DNA of 64,000 bases from positions 1 to 64,000 of the forward strand of contig CAJQUW010000891.1 in NCBI GenBank assembly GCA_907163375.1, in the 5' to 3' direction. The DNA comes from Prostheceraeus crozeri (lineage: Eukaryota; Platyhelminthes; Polycladida; Euryleptidae). Position numbers and translations under genes: made by a program. The notes beneath the pieces are model-generated. The model searched no databases, was not told where the DNA came from, and saw only the letters and a list, made by a program, of their open reading frames with translations. Below, in pieces: positions 10,565 through 22,945 of the stretch. Each line of letters begins with the position of its first letter. Position 1 is the first letter of the stretch.

Positions 10565-10862
10565 ATGAGAAAAACAATAATTTATCGTTAGTCTCTCCCC
10601 AATACTTTTTTCCAATATGCGAGTGATTTGAATAAAAAGGCAGATGTTATGCGCCAGACGTTTCGCGTACCAGCCGCTTTTTCAATGGCAAAAATCTATT
10701 AACATTTTACAACTCGAGTATATATAAGAATTGCTAAAAACATTATGTCAGTTCGTGACGACGATTTAGAGCCGGCTTCATTTGTGCAATCAATTGTGAT
10801 TCGCTGATGCTGGTTTTGACAGGGCAATCTAAAATTCGCAGTATGCTGACGTCAAAGTCTTC
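10565..10862 (-). repeat. Penelope pseudo-LTR-type direct repeat, copy 1
   Basis: About 298 bp nearly identical to 20,807-21,104, same orientation. It starts ATATGAGAAAAACAATAATT and includes CTCGAGTATATATAAG and the end of the nuclease coding region. Direct repeats that include the coding tail are typical of Penelope-like elements. Confidence 0.9.
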
Positions 10863-11045
10863 AATATTGTTCGCGGCACATTTCAAGCAGTGATCAGCCA
10901 AGATTCACGATGCTTCTGCGATGTTCATTAAATCTCAACCGAAATGGGCGTGAAGATTTACCTATGTAACTAGAAGAACAAAAATGACAAATAAACTGAT
11001 AAACTACAAAACGAACATTGCAATTAATATAATTAGGTACACTCT
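10565..11045 (-). mobile_element. 3' part of the split Penelope-like element: GIY-YIG nuclease
   Basis: On the minus strand, 11,045-10,880 encodes VVYQFICHFCSSSYIGKSS...EHRRS, the zinc-knuckle plus GIY-YIG core (here SYIG). With one stop, the frame continues into DHCLKCA...ILDCPVK...MKPALNRRHELT, the end of the nuclease, inside the 298-bp direct repeat 10,565-10,862. It is the missing C-terminal end of the reverse-transcriptase ORF at 18,407-20,857. About 7.4 kb of other DNA separates the two. Confidence 0.8.
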
Positions 11046-11410
11046 CAAAATGAATAACGTTATTTCACTAACGCTTTAGTTGCGCACCGATAACGGCTGA
11101 TTCGACGGGTTTTCTTGTGTAATAACGGCATATATTGAGCTATGTATCAATTAGTTATTAAGAGCTAACGCTAATCTAACACATGTTTTGGTGTTATTAT
11201 ACGTAATATAACATCGGATTCAGCGTTAGATATCTGTTACTTATGCATCAATAACGGTTTTTATAGATAAGAACTGGCGTTAGTTTTCAAATAATAACGC
11301 TTGAAATGCCAGCTGAAACGCACAACTCTGCCGTTAGAATACCGTCATAATAGCGTTATCATCCATGGTTTCACCTAACGGCAAAATTCCTCTACAAACC
11401 CGTTAGAAAA
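11046..11410. repeat. TAACG-rich end of a ~7.4-kb insertion (left)
   Basis: About fifteen TAACG/CGTTA motifs in both orientations occur in 365 bp. An equally TAACG-dense segment lies at 18,170-18,430. Together they bracket the DNA that splits the Penelope element, so they are read as subterminal repeats of a DNA transposon. No exact target duplication is evident. Confidence 0.5.
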
Positions 11411-11464
11411 TAATGAGGTTACAAAAAGAATCAGACTGTATAAAATTAGGAATATTCTTAGGAA

Positions 11465-11700
11465 TTACAAAAATGTATCAATTCATGAAACAAATCTACA
11501 AAAATATGAAATAGGCTATACATCTGAAAATGTATCAATTCATAAAACAAATCTACAAAAACCCGAAATAGGCTATACATCTGAAAATATATCAATTCAT
11601 AAAACAAATCTACAAAAACCTGAAATTGGCTATACATCTGAAAATAAATCAATTCATAAAACAAATCTACAAAAAAATGAAATATATCTTCTGAAACCTG
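11465..11700. repeat. ~60-bp tandem repeat, four units
   Basis: The unit ATCAATTCATAAAACAAATC followed by TACAAAAA and GGCTATACATCTG repeats four times with few changes. Confidence 0.85.
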
Positions 11701-12589
11701 CTATAACATAGAAATGCATGAAGACCAGTCATATACAAATCCAGAACATACAACTATTTTAAATTTCCCATTAACGATGAAAGACTTTGGGAACGCTTAT
11801 TTTTCAAAGGGAAAGATGTTTTCAGAATTTGTTCTTGTAGTAGGCCAAGCATTTGACCAAATGAGGAAGGATAAGTCAAATCGAGGAGGTAATAAACACA
11901 AATGATCGCGCTGCATACAACAGCTACGGTGAACTCCACGGGTGTTGATTCAAAAATGACGGTCGGATTACGGAAGACAATCATCAGCTGTTTGCGGTCC
12001 ATAACTATTTGTGGTCCATATCGGCTTCCAGATATTTTCTTCCTTTCATATAATTCATCCTGAAATGGGGAGACTATACTAAGTGTTCCATAATAGTTGC
12101 TCGGGTAATCATGAATTATTTGATATTTCCTACGCAGTCATATTTCGTAGATTTACTGTTTACACAAATCTTGGTTATGCAGAAAATGTTAATATAGTTA
12201 TCGGATGATGGCAACAATGTGTACTAGATAGGGAAAAGAGAAAAGCGCATGAATGCAACAATATCATAAATGAATCTTCCTATTTATCCACAATTTTAAC
12301 CATGATTTTTGTGGGCTTTATTCGTGGGAAATTTTTAGACAACTCATAGCATATAGTTGATTGCGGTATACGGGCGATTCATAATAAACGTGGCTATGAA
12401 GTCCGTAAAGCAAAAGGCACTCCCAAGTAGTTTAATCCGCATTAGTAAAATAAAAGGATTATGTACAAGCTAAAAATATATACGGGCGGACGAGCTTTCG
12501 CTGCGCAGCAGCATCCTCGGGTCCAGCAAGGAGTAGGCCTAAACCGCGATGGTGCGGTGGCATAATATAGGTTGAGAGATCGGCTACCA

Positions 12590-13551
12590 CTGGGTGAGCT
12601 CCTCTCTCCTATTGAGAGACGGACACTGTTGTTGAATGTATTTGGCTTCGGCGATTCTTGCCTCTACAGGACTCTGAAATTTGTTCAAGAATTCTATGGT
12701 AAAGTGATGAATAGTCAAACTGTTTTCGTGTTCATGTCTCGCGTGGTCTGACAGCGCGCTATTGTTGTTATTGGTAACTAAGCAACGTTTATTATTGTAT
12801 CTCTGATAAAAAGGACGGTAAGTTTGACCGTATAAAAAGTTTGACCAATGTAAAATTTATGGCAAAGAATACAAGTAAATTTATACACTGTGAACTTGTC
12901 ACTGCAGCTTTGCTGATCTGGTAATTTGTCGCAGATATCACAATTCTGATGTTTATTGTCTCTATTTACAGGTTGATTAATACACTGCTTTAAGTACCTG
13001 CCATGTTTGTTAACTAATTTTATGGGAAGATCGTATTTTTTTTACTAAAGCCGTCAACTTTCTGTTGCATGTATCATTGAGGAAATTACATTTCCAAATA
13101 ACGAAATTTTTTAAGTCAGGCTTATTTTGTAATTTTCTTTTGTTGTCATACTTTAGTTTTTTTGTAACCATTTTGATAAAGTTGATTGTTGAATTTTATA
13201 GTGGCTGCATTCATTTTTTACGAATACAGAAATGTCCAAAAAATTCAATTTGGTTTCGCTATTAGGAACATCTAAAGTAAACTGAATGCTCCCATTGATG
13301 GAATTAAAAACATTTCTGATCATCTTAAATATTTCCATGTCATGATCAAACGGACCCATGATTACATCGTCAATATAACGCTTGAAAATGAGTGGTTCAA
13401 TTTTATGGTCCTGCTTCAATTTGTAAAGAACTTCCGTCTCAATATCGTTCATAAAAATAATCGCGAAAAGAGGAGCATAATGTGCATCCATGGGACAGCC
13501 CTGCGTTTGAATATAAAATTTACCATTGTACTCAATTTCGTAATTGTACAT
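12590..13551 (-). pseudogene. Penelope-like element fragment (RT palm plus GIY-YIG)
   Basis: 13,551-13,153 encodes a reverse-transcriptase palm with GCPMDAHYAPLFA and the catalytic YIDDV box. 12,900-12,590 encodes, with two frameshifts, VYKFTCILCHKFYIG, SDHARHEHE and the nuclease tail PSLNRREELTQW. The segment between them is decayed. It is a second, diverged copy relative to the 18.4-20.9 kb element. Its 5' half is missing. Confidence 0.75.
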
Positions 13552-14399
13552 GTACGTTGCAGTAACATACGTTGCAGTTACGACCTACAAATGACAAGTT
13601 CACAATCTATGTTCAAATTGCGTGGACGTTCTGTTTCTCAGTTAATCATAAGTTCCTTTAATTCAGTTATTCACAGGCTTATTTGTTGCAATGGAAATTT
13701 ATTAGGTAACTGATGATTATCTCATAGGAGAACGCCTACAAAAATTCGAACGATGACCTTGCCATATACATGTACATATATTCGTTTAATACATTACGAT
13801 CTCGCGTGAAAATGCCCATATCTAACATAGCAATATTCCTACACTGTCTTTTCCTGTTCAGAAATCATGTTTGAATATAATAAGAGAGAAAGTACCCTAT
13901 GCGTTGATACGAGCACGGACTACGGATATGTGGATAAGACAATGAATCTGACTGAGATTAAATCAAAATGTCCTGATATAAATGTCCAATTTTAAGGTCT
14001 TTTGTTTTATTGTCCGTGTTCAAGCCAAAGCGAAAGTTTTTATCATCGTTGTGTTGTCACTAAACCAATTTTAGATAGATGAAGATTGCGACTACACAAT
14101 TCAAAAGTCTTTGTCATTCAGTAACTCATCCGAAACGTTTAGCCTTGGTTCACAGTCCAAGAGACGATAGTGTAGGCCCCACTGCGGTATTTTCACTTTC
14201 ACATAGAAGTTTTATAACCTATTTCGAACACGAATACTTACTATCGCTTCAATGGTTGATTATTGCTTGACATCATTGATTATTGATCGCTCATTCTTGA
14301 GAATAAAAAAATGACAGAAATTAGAAGAAAAATTATTATTAATAGACTTATTTATAAAATGGATTAACTTTTCTTATTGTATATTATTATTTATATCTA

Positions 14400-15490
14400 T
14401 AAACTTTATTAAACTTCATCTTTATTTACTGAGTTAAAAGCTAAAAAGTGTTAAACTCACTCAATAAGGATACTAAGTTTGCGACCGATATCCCTGAAAA
14501 TAACTACTTGAACTATTAAAGATTTCACTATGGGTTAAGCAAAATTAATTTTTGCCATTATCAAAATGAAATCGTGTCAAGTTGTACCCGTCCTTTACTA
14601 AAGATAGTTGGGTCTCCAGTTATGTAAAGAGAAACTTCACTCTCAACACCTTTGACAGCATGGATAAAAGAAGTACAGCTCTAACTCTCTTGGCATCGAA
14701 TCTGGAAACAAAACCAAATCTCGTCTCAAGTGTGATGGTCGCTCTGATAGAGATTTCGTTATTAACAAACGCTCGCGTAAATCAAAAACTATTTTAATGA
14801 AAAGATAGTTGTTCTAAATATTGATTTTATTAGTGATAGTTTTTCTCGCAAAATTAATTATCGTATTCGTAAATATAAACTTGACGTTAAATTCGCAAAT
14901 TAAAGTAAGATAAAATTATGTTACTTATTTCGAAACAAGAATAATAACAATACACGCTAACTAATTGTTTTCTTTGTAGTAACTTCTTAATCATAATAAT
15001 CGCAATATTAGTTGTTGTTTATCCGCTTATTCGTCATTTTAGTTCTAATAGTTACATAGATGATCTTCACGCCCTTTTCGTTTGAGATTTGATGAACATC
15101 GCAAAGTAGCCACCCCAGTGGGTGGTTCAATGTGCCCCATGCGTGGGGCACATTGAACCACTTTGGTAGAAATTTTAAAATTAAAATTGTGAGGAGATTG
15201 AATGTCACAAAAACGTCCAACAACTCAGAGATTACTAGGGATACCCTCAACCTTTCATCCGAGTTTGATTTTGGTTCATTTGATTTAGTATATTCAAACT
15301 GTTGAGAAAAGATCAAAAACATGTTCAATGTGCCCCACCCGCCCCTATCAAGAATGGAGATGCAGCAAGTCCCCTGACTGATCAGTTTGAAATGTACCGC
15401 GAAATGTATTGAAGATTGACGTCAGTATATTGCTAACTTTGGATTGCCCTGTCAAAGCCAGTATCAACTAATCACAACTATAATTCGAAA
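14400..15490 (+). pseudogene. Penelope-like fragment in opposite orientation, MITE-interrupted
   Basis: 14,582-14,800 encodes FTKDSWVSSYVKRN and NTFDSMDKRS, matching the C-terminal RT region of the 18.4-20.9 kb ORF. Part of the nuclease domain follows at 15,040-15,110, and its end (KIDVSILLTLDCPVK-like) at 15,410-15,470. A short inverted-repeat element splits the nuclease at about 15,112-15,345. All frames are broken. Confidence 0.6.
15122..15345. mobile_element. MITE-like element with GTGGGGCACATTGAAC ends
   Basis: GTGGTTCAATGTGCCCCA (15,122-15,139) and its complement at 15,144-15,161 form a perfect 18-bp hairpin with loop TGCG. A third, inverted copy of the 15-16 bp core lies at 15,323-15,338. 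The unit 15,144-15,338 is therefore a ~195-bp element with inverted ends, plus an extra half-end on the left. It sits within Penelope nuclease sequence. Confidence 0.65.
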
Positions 15491-16230
15491 ATTGATTTGT
15501 ACATGTACTTCGTTATACTGCATGGCATGGTGTTATTAGATATAAATACACATGTCAACAGATTCTCATCGAAGTTCGCAACCACAAATTGAATGCTGTA
15601 ACAAATACGCGAGTGACTCACAACCAAAAGCAGTTTAACTTGAATTAATAATGGCAGCTATTCGATGTAAGCAATCAAGCAGATTTTTAATGTCATAATC
15701 ACACATTTTCACTTAACGTTGACGTATCTCGATGAACAATGCGATGAACACTCATTTGACTGTTCATCTCATGCGGGCTTCATCTCTTCATCAACACGAT
15801 TTCATGCTTAAAAATTGTGATTTATTAAGTGGGTTTTACTTCTCTAGAGGCACATTAGGAAATGAGTAGACGTGTTATATACTGTCATCAATTCATCATG
15901 AAAAATGCTAATTATCATGTCATTGTAATAACATCAGGATAAGCTTAACGATATAAAATGTGGAACGCCTTTATTTCTGAACAAATATTGCCAGTGATAG
16001 ACCTATGCGTACAATAATAGAATTACCAAATCCTGTACAAATTATAACTAACAACCGATGGAGAGAAAGAAATAGTTATAGATCAGCTTACCTATTAACA
16101 ACCTGATTGTTCGAGTCACAGCAATGACTTACATTTTGCATAAATTAGTCAATTCCGTTTCTTAGATTGTGTCATTCGCTTCCAAGGGATAATAAAATCG
16201 ATTGCCATGTAGCCCGATTCCATCGATGTA
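15490..16230. other. No gene recognised
   Basis: AT-rich sequence with no recognisable coding or repeat structure. Confidence 0.5.
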
Positions 16231-16234
16231 GAAG

Positions 16235-16850
16235 TCATGACAAATCATGAAATATACGAATGAAACTTTGAAAATGTGGAAACAATTTATTGTTAAATGA
16301 TTCTGAAGAAAAATGAGAAAACACTGCGCACTCGGAAGTCGTAATATATGTGTAATTTGTTGGGAGATTTATTGAAGGAAGCCAATCTAAGAGATCCTCG
16401 AAATCGGTGATATCATCCTTGGGAATTCGAATTATCAAGTTTCCATTCTTGTGTTCTCTCCTTCCATGCGAGCCGCTGTCGTTGATTCTTCTTTTGTTAA
16501 GTGAAGGATGAAGTGTATTTGATGAAGATGCTGAGGTATAGTATGATGGAAAGTTGTTGAAAACACTGGGAACTGCCGAAGATTTGAGTTGCAATAGTTT
16601 CAATTCTTTTCTTGGACGCTTAGATGATCTTGAATTGTTGACCTGTCTTGATCAAATCATTTTCGAGAAAATACAGAACAAATTCGCGAAGACAAGGTTG
16701 GAACGAAAACGCTTCTTTGGCCAAAATTATCGACATCCTCTCGTTTAATTGCTCTTATCCATTTGTCGCGAAGAGTTTGGTCATGAGAAAAAACGATATA
16801 TGCACATTCGTTGAGTTATCTGATGTGCTTTATGTGCACTCGCTGTTTAT
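16235..16850 (-). pseudogene. THAP-like zinc-finger fragment
   Basis: On the minus strand near 16,800-16,690 a frame reads VFSHDQTLRDKWIRAIKRED and then a Ser/Arg-Ile-Cys-Ser segment. This resembles the RFP...W..AI.R...VCS..F core of THAP domains, with the frame broken near the expected Cys-His pair. Downstream, 16,603-16,235 is a 122-codon frame rich in Ser with no recognised domain. It lies inside the TAACG-flanked insertion, so it could be a remnant of a THAP-bearing (P-element-like) transposase. That link is inference. Confidence 0.35.
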
Positions 16851-18170
16851 TATCGTAGACTGGCTGCACTCCGTGTGCCGGCACACGCATAAATGACATG
16901 CTTTGAGACAAGCTAACCAACTTGATGCTATAGCAACGCATCGATCAATCAGATGACGCTAACCTCACATATTTGCATGCAGATTCGGCAGATCACTGTG
17001 AGGAGGGAATCGAAGGACAAAGGCGGTATTATGACTGCGTGTGCACACACTGTTGTGCTGTCCTGTATGAAACTTCCCGTCAACAGCAGCGCATTGAAAT
17101 GCGCTTTGCGCTATCGAACAATGAAATCTATCAGTCTTCACTCTATAGTATAGACTGTGGGATATTCGTGAAAATTTAGGAGTTGCATATCCCGGTGCTC
17201 TAGACATCCGACAATGGTTAGAAATAGAAGGTTGGAAGAAGCTCTATTCCTCTTTCAAAAGGAATTACCCTAATTCACGGTCGTTCGGAGAAAGCGAAAA
17301 TAGACAGATAAACGGCTACGGAAAACAACGCAACAATGTGTTCTGAGCAGGGTTTTCAACTTTCGAAAGAATTTTTTCCTTTAATTTGCTTTCTCGTTGC
17401 GTTATAGTACCAGCAACATTTTCTGCGCTGCAGCAAAGAATGTGCAACAGATTAATGCACCGATTAAAATCAGGCTGTGTTAATGTAGGATTGTATACAC
17501 ATCTAATACATTAACATGCGTTTTTCTTTTTGTCAGGATGTTCTGTGAATTTCCATGTAATTCTATCTACATTTTGAATCACTCAAAAAGAAAATACAAG
17601 GAACGGAGACAGAACTGTTGACCCATATCTGCCGCTATATGTAGACATGTATTGATATCTTAACTTACCACATGCTGTCGGAAATGTGGTCCTGATATCT
17701 GGTATGAGGAATTCTGTAATCCTTTTTGCAAGAGGTTGCCTTTTTGTCTTTCATCTGTGCCACTTGCAAAGAAGCAGAATGTGCTGACTATGCTCCTCGA
17801 GCGCAGCAGGAGTCTTTCTGTTGTAAATCACAGCAGTGTTTAAGTTATATAGATCATACGAATTGGAGTGGACGAGATTTGATAATATTGGTCCGGCTAT
17901 AGCTACTGTCGGCATATAGGGAGAACATGCCGATACTTCCCAATTTTCTAATCATCATGCCAGCGCAGCCGTCACCTAGCCGATGGGTACCGACAACTCC
18001 TGTGTCGGCATTCACTCGGTGCGCCGATACGGTTGACAGCCGACACTGCCCGACTAATTGACGAGGCATCGCCGACGATTTTTTTTCACCGGGAACATCA
18101 TGAATGCGATCATGTCGTTATATTCTTAAACGAAAAAAAATAACATATCCAGGCCTATATATATGTAGAA
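16850..18170. other. No gene recognised
   Basis: Short frames only; no repeats or domains recognised. Confidence 0.5.
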
Positions 18171-18430
18171 ACTTTCAACAACGATGACAATTAAAACTTC
18201 AAAACATCACTAAAGCCAATTTGATAACGTTATTAAACATTTGAAAACCTATTATTTCATAACGCTATTTTAATTATCATTAGCGTTATTATTTGATAAC
18301 GTTATTTGTAAATTCTAAAATCCGTTAGGATAATTTGGCGTTAGGTATATTAATCTAACACCATTCCGTCATGTACTAACGTTATTCTTCTAGCATCTAA
18401 CGGATACTACCGTTGTGCAGCCGTTATTAT
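18170..18430. repeat. TAACG-rich end of the ~7.4-kb insertion (right)
   Basis: Dense TAACG/CGTTA motifs in both orientations, ending at CCGTTATTATACCGTTAC, where the Penelope reading frame begins to match again. It is the counterpart of 11,046-11,410. Confidence 0.5.
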
Positions 18431-20857
18431 ACCGTTACTTTTGTGAGTGTGTAGTTTACTACAAAGAACACAATTATCGTGTTTAATATTCCTATCCTTA
18501 CTGCGAAATAAATGACATAATTTTTTGTTGCTTTTATTTACGAATCTAATGTTAAGTTTATGTTTGCGAATGAGATAATTAATTTTACGAGAACAACTAT
18601 CAGTAATGAAATCGATATTTAAAACAACTTTATTTTCATTACTAGCTTTTGCTTTCCGCGAGCGTTTTTTAATAACGAAATCTCTATCTGAAAAACCATT
18701 ACGCTTGAGACGAGATTTAGTTTTAGCTTTAGCTTCGACGCTAAGAGAGTTGGAGCTACTTCTCTTATCGATGCTGTCGAAAGTGTTGACAATGAAGTTC
18801 CTCTTTACATGATTGGGGACCCAACTATCTTTAGTAAGGGTGCAACCAGACGCTATTTCCTTTTGATAATGACAAAAATGAATTTTGATATTTATCCATA
18901 TTGTCAAATCTAGATAGTTCAAGTAGTTACTCTCAGGGACATCGATCGTAAACTTAATATCTTTATTTACTGAGTTAAAGACATTGGTGATAACATCGAA
19001 GTCAAAATTACAGCTAAACGGGCCCATGATGACGTCATCAATGTAACGTTTATAGACGGTGGGGACAATATCATAATTATCTTTAAGGATACCTAAGGCT
19101 TTGGTTTCAATGCTATGCATGAAGATGATAGCGAAGGCCGGAGCATATTGAGCCGCCATAGGGCAACCTTTCTTTTGTAAATATATTTTTTCGTTGAAAG
19201 CTATTTCGTAGTTCTGAGATATAAAGTTAAGCATACGCATGAGATCATCAACGGTTACATTTAAATTATCAATTAAATCCCAGTGGTTTATACAAAACTC
19301 CTTAACGACCTCTAAACCATATCTCAATGGAATCGACGGATATAAATTCTTGACATCTAACGATATGAAGATATGATCGGTAAAATTATTAGAACTATTT
19401 AAGTGATCGAGAATATCAACTAACTGATGAGAGCTTTTGAGGTGTGCTGGGACAAACTCAACAAGTTGGTTCAAAAGCCTACTACAGCACCAATCAATTT
19501 TGTTTGTGGGGGTATTTATCGAAGATGCAATCGGGCGCATCTGGTAAGCCGAGTCTTTCAAATCTTTATGATCTTTTACTAGTGTGTAGAAATTAGCAGG
19601 TTGACTACCGGTCACACGCAATTTCTCTAAATTACTTTTGGAGAGCTTATTTTTAAAAATTGAGTTGATCATTTTATTGGCTTGGTTCTCAATGGCATTT
19701 ACTTTAGAGTGTTTGCGAACTTCGTAATTACAAGAATCATTAAGTATAGACTCAGACCACTCTACATAATTATTTTTGTTAGTTATACATAATTTTTTAG
19801 TCTTATCAGTAGGTATAATCGCAAGATTATTGTCTTTTACAAAATTCTTCGTTACTGCGATTTCTTTTTGAATCGTTTTATAATGAACATTGTTTTTAAC
19901 AAATTTCATTTCTTTTTCAACAACGTTTAATACTTCAAATTTAAAGAGTTCGAGTCTCTTTTCTTTATCGAGATCCATACGGGGCGGTAAGTTGACTCTA
20001 TTGCGGTCAAACGGAATGATAACGTTTTGATCATTCAAATTACGATCTTCAAATTTATCGCTCCAACGCATTCGGTAGGTCATGTGATCGAGACACATCT
20101 TGATATCTTCAATAGAATTTTTATTGATTTTAATAGGTACGCGAAAGTTTGGACCTCTATTTAATAAGTTAGAAACCTCATGAGGAATATGAATGTCAGT
20201 TTCGATTTTTATGTTATCAAAATAAACAGGATTGCTATCTAAACAATTAGTGAACGAATGGTTATTTAGGAAGAGATAATTATCATTCAAACAAAATGGA
20301 AATCTAGGTCTATAATCAAAAGAGTAAGACTTACGTAAAATAGGATAAGGCAAATGTGATAAATTCAGCCATTTGTTTGCATGAGTGCGATACTTTGCAT
20401 CTTCCTCGCGAATCAATTCATTTTGAAGACGGAGGAACACATTTTCAACGATGGTTCCATCAATGCGGCGAGTAATCTTCAGGTATTCATACCCTCGCTG
20501 TTGATCAAGAATATATTCTTGCTCACGTTGTTGTCTGATACACGCTCGCAGAATCTCAGTCTTCAAAACTTTATCTTTTCGGTAGATTGCTGGCAGCTCC
20601 ATGAGGTCAGCAGGTATTTTCACCATGTTTTCAACAAAGTTTGGAAATAATCCATACGATACACACATCGTCAAGAAGACAATATGGCACATTGTATGAG
20701 CATATTTCATTTGTATATTGATATAATTCTTCATTGAAGCTCGCAAGTCGGGATCGTTGACTGCGGAAGTTACATAGTTGATGGATTTCGTCGGGAGGTT
20801 CATAATATGAGAAAAACAATAATTTATCGTTAGTCTCTCCCCAATACTTTTTTCCAA
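18430..20857 (-). CDS. Penelope-like reverse transcriptase, C-terminus cut by an insertion
   Basis: The long ORF (816 codons from 20,857 to 18,407) is a Penelope-type RT. Visible elements, in order, are an N-terminal region ending IIPTDKTKKL, FYTLVKDHKD with MRPIASSINTPT, SLDVKNLYPSIP, GCPMAAQYAPAFA, the catalytic YIDDVIMGP and a C-terminal FIVNTFDSIDKRS. The start of the zinc linker is DNCVLCSKL. The last ~8 codons (after HTHKS) belong to the insertion; the nuclease continues at 11,045-10,565. The upstream direct repeat (20,807-21,104) overlaps the proposed start, as in intact Penelope elements. The RT itself has no internal stop. Confidence 0.85.
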
Positions 20858-21104
20858 TATGCGAGTGATTTGAATAAAAAGGCAGATGTTATGCGCCAGA
20901 CGTTTTGCGTACCAGCCGCTTTATCAATGGCAAAAATCTATTAACATTTTACAACTCGAGTATATATAAGAATTGCTAAAAACATGATGCCAGTTCGTGA
21001 CGACGATTTAGAGCCGGCTTCATTTGTGCAATCAATTGTGATTCGCTGATGCTGGTTTTGACAGGGCAATCTAAAATTCGCAGTATGCTGACGTCAAAGT
21101 CTTC
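20807..21104 (-). repeat. Penelope pseudo-LTR-type direct repeat, copy 2
   Basis: Nearly identical to 10,565-10,862. It lies upstream of the RT ORF and carries the TATA-like TATATATA plus the nuclease tail of a partial tandem copy. High identity of the two copies suggests recent activity before the insertion. Confidence 0.9.
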
Positions 21105-21109
21105 AAAGT

Positions 21110-21710
21110 CTCCCGACGAAATCCATCAACTATAATCACGGTGAATCGAACCTGCTTTTTCAACGCAGCTTTTTTTGTACCGAATATATATTTGATAGTT
21201 CTATCTGCATAGTATCACACCATGGAATTAAGCTTCTCTCTTAATCATGAATATAAATTTGCCTTAGATATGTAAAGATTCGATATATTATTATACAAAG
21301 CAGAACTGCTTTACAGATGAACTTTTAGCAGCATTGCATTAACACAATAGACCTACTGTCACTTTACACGAGCTTTTACATAGTATTTGGAAAAAAATTT
21401 ACTTTACATTCTTTTCCAGAGAGCCAAGAGGTCTTCGTATAATACCAAAAGAAGATATTTTGCAGAACAGTTAATAATTCTGAGAAACATATCAGCGTCT
21501 GTGTCATCAATCGTTTTTTAATAAGTCGAGCTGCTATTGCCGATAAAAGTAATGATATCTGCTAGGTCTAAATTTTCGCCTAATCAGCCTCATTTGGGAG
21601 CAAATCCTTTAGTCCCTAAAACTTGATATTAGAAGCTTTTGAAAATGCATCATTTTCTAACAAACTTATGAACATTTTCACTATGAAATTGTTTTACTAA
21701 ACCTTCATAA
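21110..21710. other. No gene recognised
   Basis: Unique AT-rich sequence between the Penelope repeat and the mariner end. Confidence 0.5.
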
Positions 21711-21712
21711 TA

Positions 21713-22945
21713 CAGGCCGGCCATAAAGTCACGCAGGATGTTCAAAACACCCTGTTCCCAGGCATTCTCACCTATACAAATCCAAATACTGTGAATATAT
21801 TCTCCTTATCATGGCAAATTGTCTGGTTTCTCATGATACCCCCTTGTACAAAGAACTTTGATAAAGATCTGCCTCAAAACAAGTACTGTATTTACGTCAC
21901 TCAATCTATCTTCTAAGATATAATTCAACTCTTTATTCAAGAAATAGTGTTCCAGAGCAAGTTTTTATAAGAAAAACAACTTGTATTCTATTCGAAATAG
22001 TGATTGGTAGCGTTAACAAATAAATGTAGTCAAACAAAATGTGTATAGTCTATGAATTCTCAATATGACGACCTTGGCTAAGTTTCAATTCTTCAAGACG
22101 AACCAGAATATTCTCACAGCTTCTGCGCAATTCTGACGGAGAAATGGAGCTCATTTCTTCACAAATTGCCTCTCTAAGCTCATCCAATGTCGTCGGACAC
22201 CTTTGATACACTCTGTGCTTTAGAGCACCCCAAAACCAGAAATCCGCCGGTGACAGATCAGACGATCGTGGAGGCCATGGACGATCAAAGCATCGGCTGA
22301 TAATTTTTGTCCCTAACTGCTGCCGAAGATAATCAGCCACGCACCTCTTTATGTGAGGAGGCGCTCGATCCTGTTGGAAAGTCGTCTTAGAGAGCATTCG
22401 CCTTTGTTTCAGCAATGGAACAACATGACTCTGGAGCATAGCAAGATAGGAATCACCGTCAATACTGTCATCAAAGAAGAACGGTGGTAAAATCATTGTT
22501 GACGTAAAGCCTCCCCAAACGGTAATCTTTTCTGGGTGTAGAGATGATGAGACAGTCACATGCGGATTAGAAGCGGCCCAAATAACACAATTTCTGGTAA
22601 ACACACAACCATTCAAATAGAAATGAGCTTCATCAGTCCACAAGATCGAATCAAAGAACCTTGGATCACGCTCACACATCTCTGTGAAGAGGTTTGCGAA
22701 TTGTAAACGCTTTTCATAGTCAGTTTCCTTAAGTTCTTGGACCCTTTGAATGTGATATGGTCGAAGATGTAATCTCTCATGGAAAATTTTCTTGACAGTC
22801 GATTGCGGTACTTGAGTGCTGGCTGCGACTCTTGTAGAGCTACACACCCCTAGCGAGTGTCGCTTCTTCAAATCCGTCAAAGTTTCTTCAACTTTCTGAA
22901 CTGTGGCATCGGAAACTCTTGGGCGTCCACATCGGGGAGTAGTAA
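21713..22945 (-). mobile_element. Mariner (DD41D, rosa-like) element, one end missing
   Basis: The left edge CAGGCCGGCCATAAAGTCAC after TA fits a mariner-type terminal repeat. No matching inverted end is found to the right, where the G-run repeat begins near 22,945. The element is therefore truncated at the transposase 5' side. Confidence 0.55.
22050..22940 (-). pseudogene. Mariner-family transposase, N-terminally truncated
   Basis: 276 codons from the first ATG are open. The frame extends upstream in phase to a GRPR-type linker (about 22,935), so the first helix-turn-helix is lost and the second (TQVPQSTVKKIF) remains. Catalytic acids, numbered from that ATG: Asp83 in WTDEAHFYLN, Asp171 in QQDRAPPH, and Asp213 in SPADFWFWG. 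There are 41 residues between the last two, the DD41D spacing. Typical length is about 340-350 residues. The remaining frame is uninterrupted, so truncation is the main damage. Confidence 0.8.

Noticed and set aside
10700..10860. Hammerhead ribozyme in the Penelope repeats
   Set aside because: Penelope repeats often carry one, but only CTGATGC is seen, without the full CTGATGA...GAAA core or a convincing stem set.
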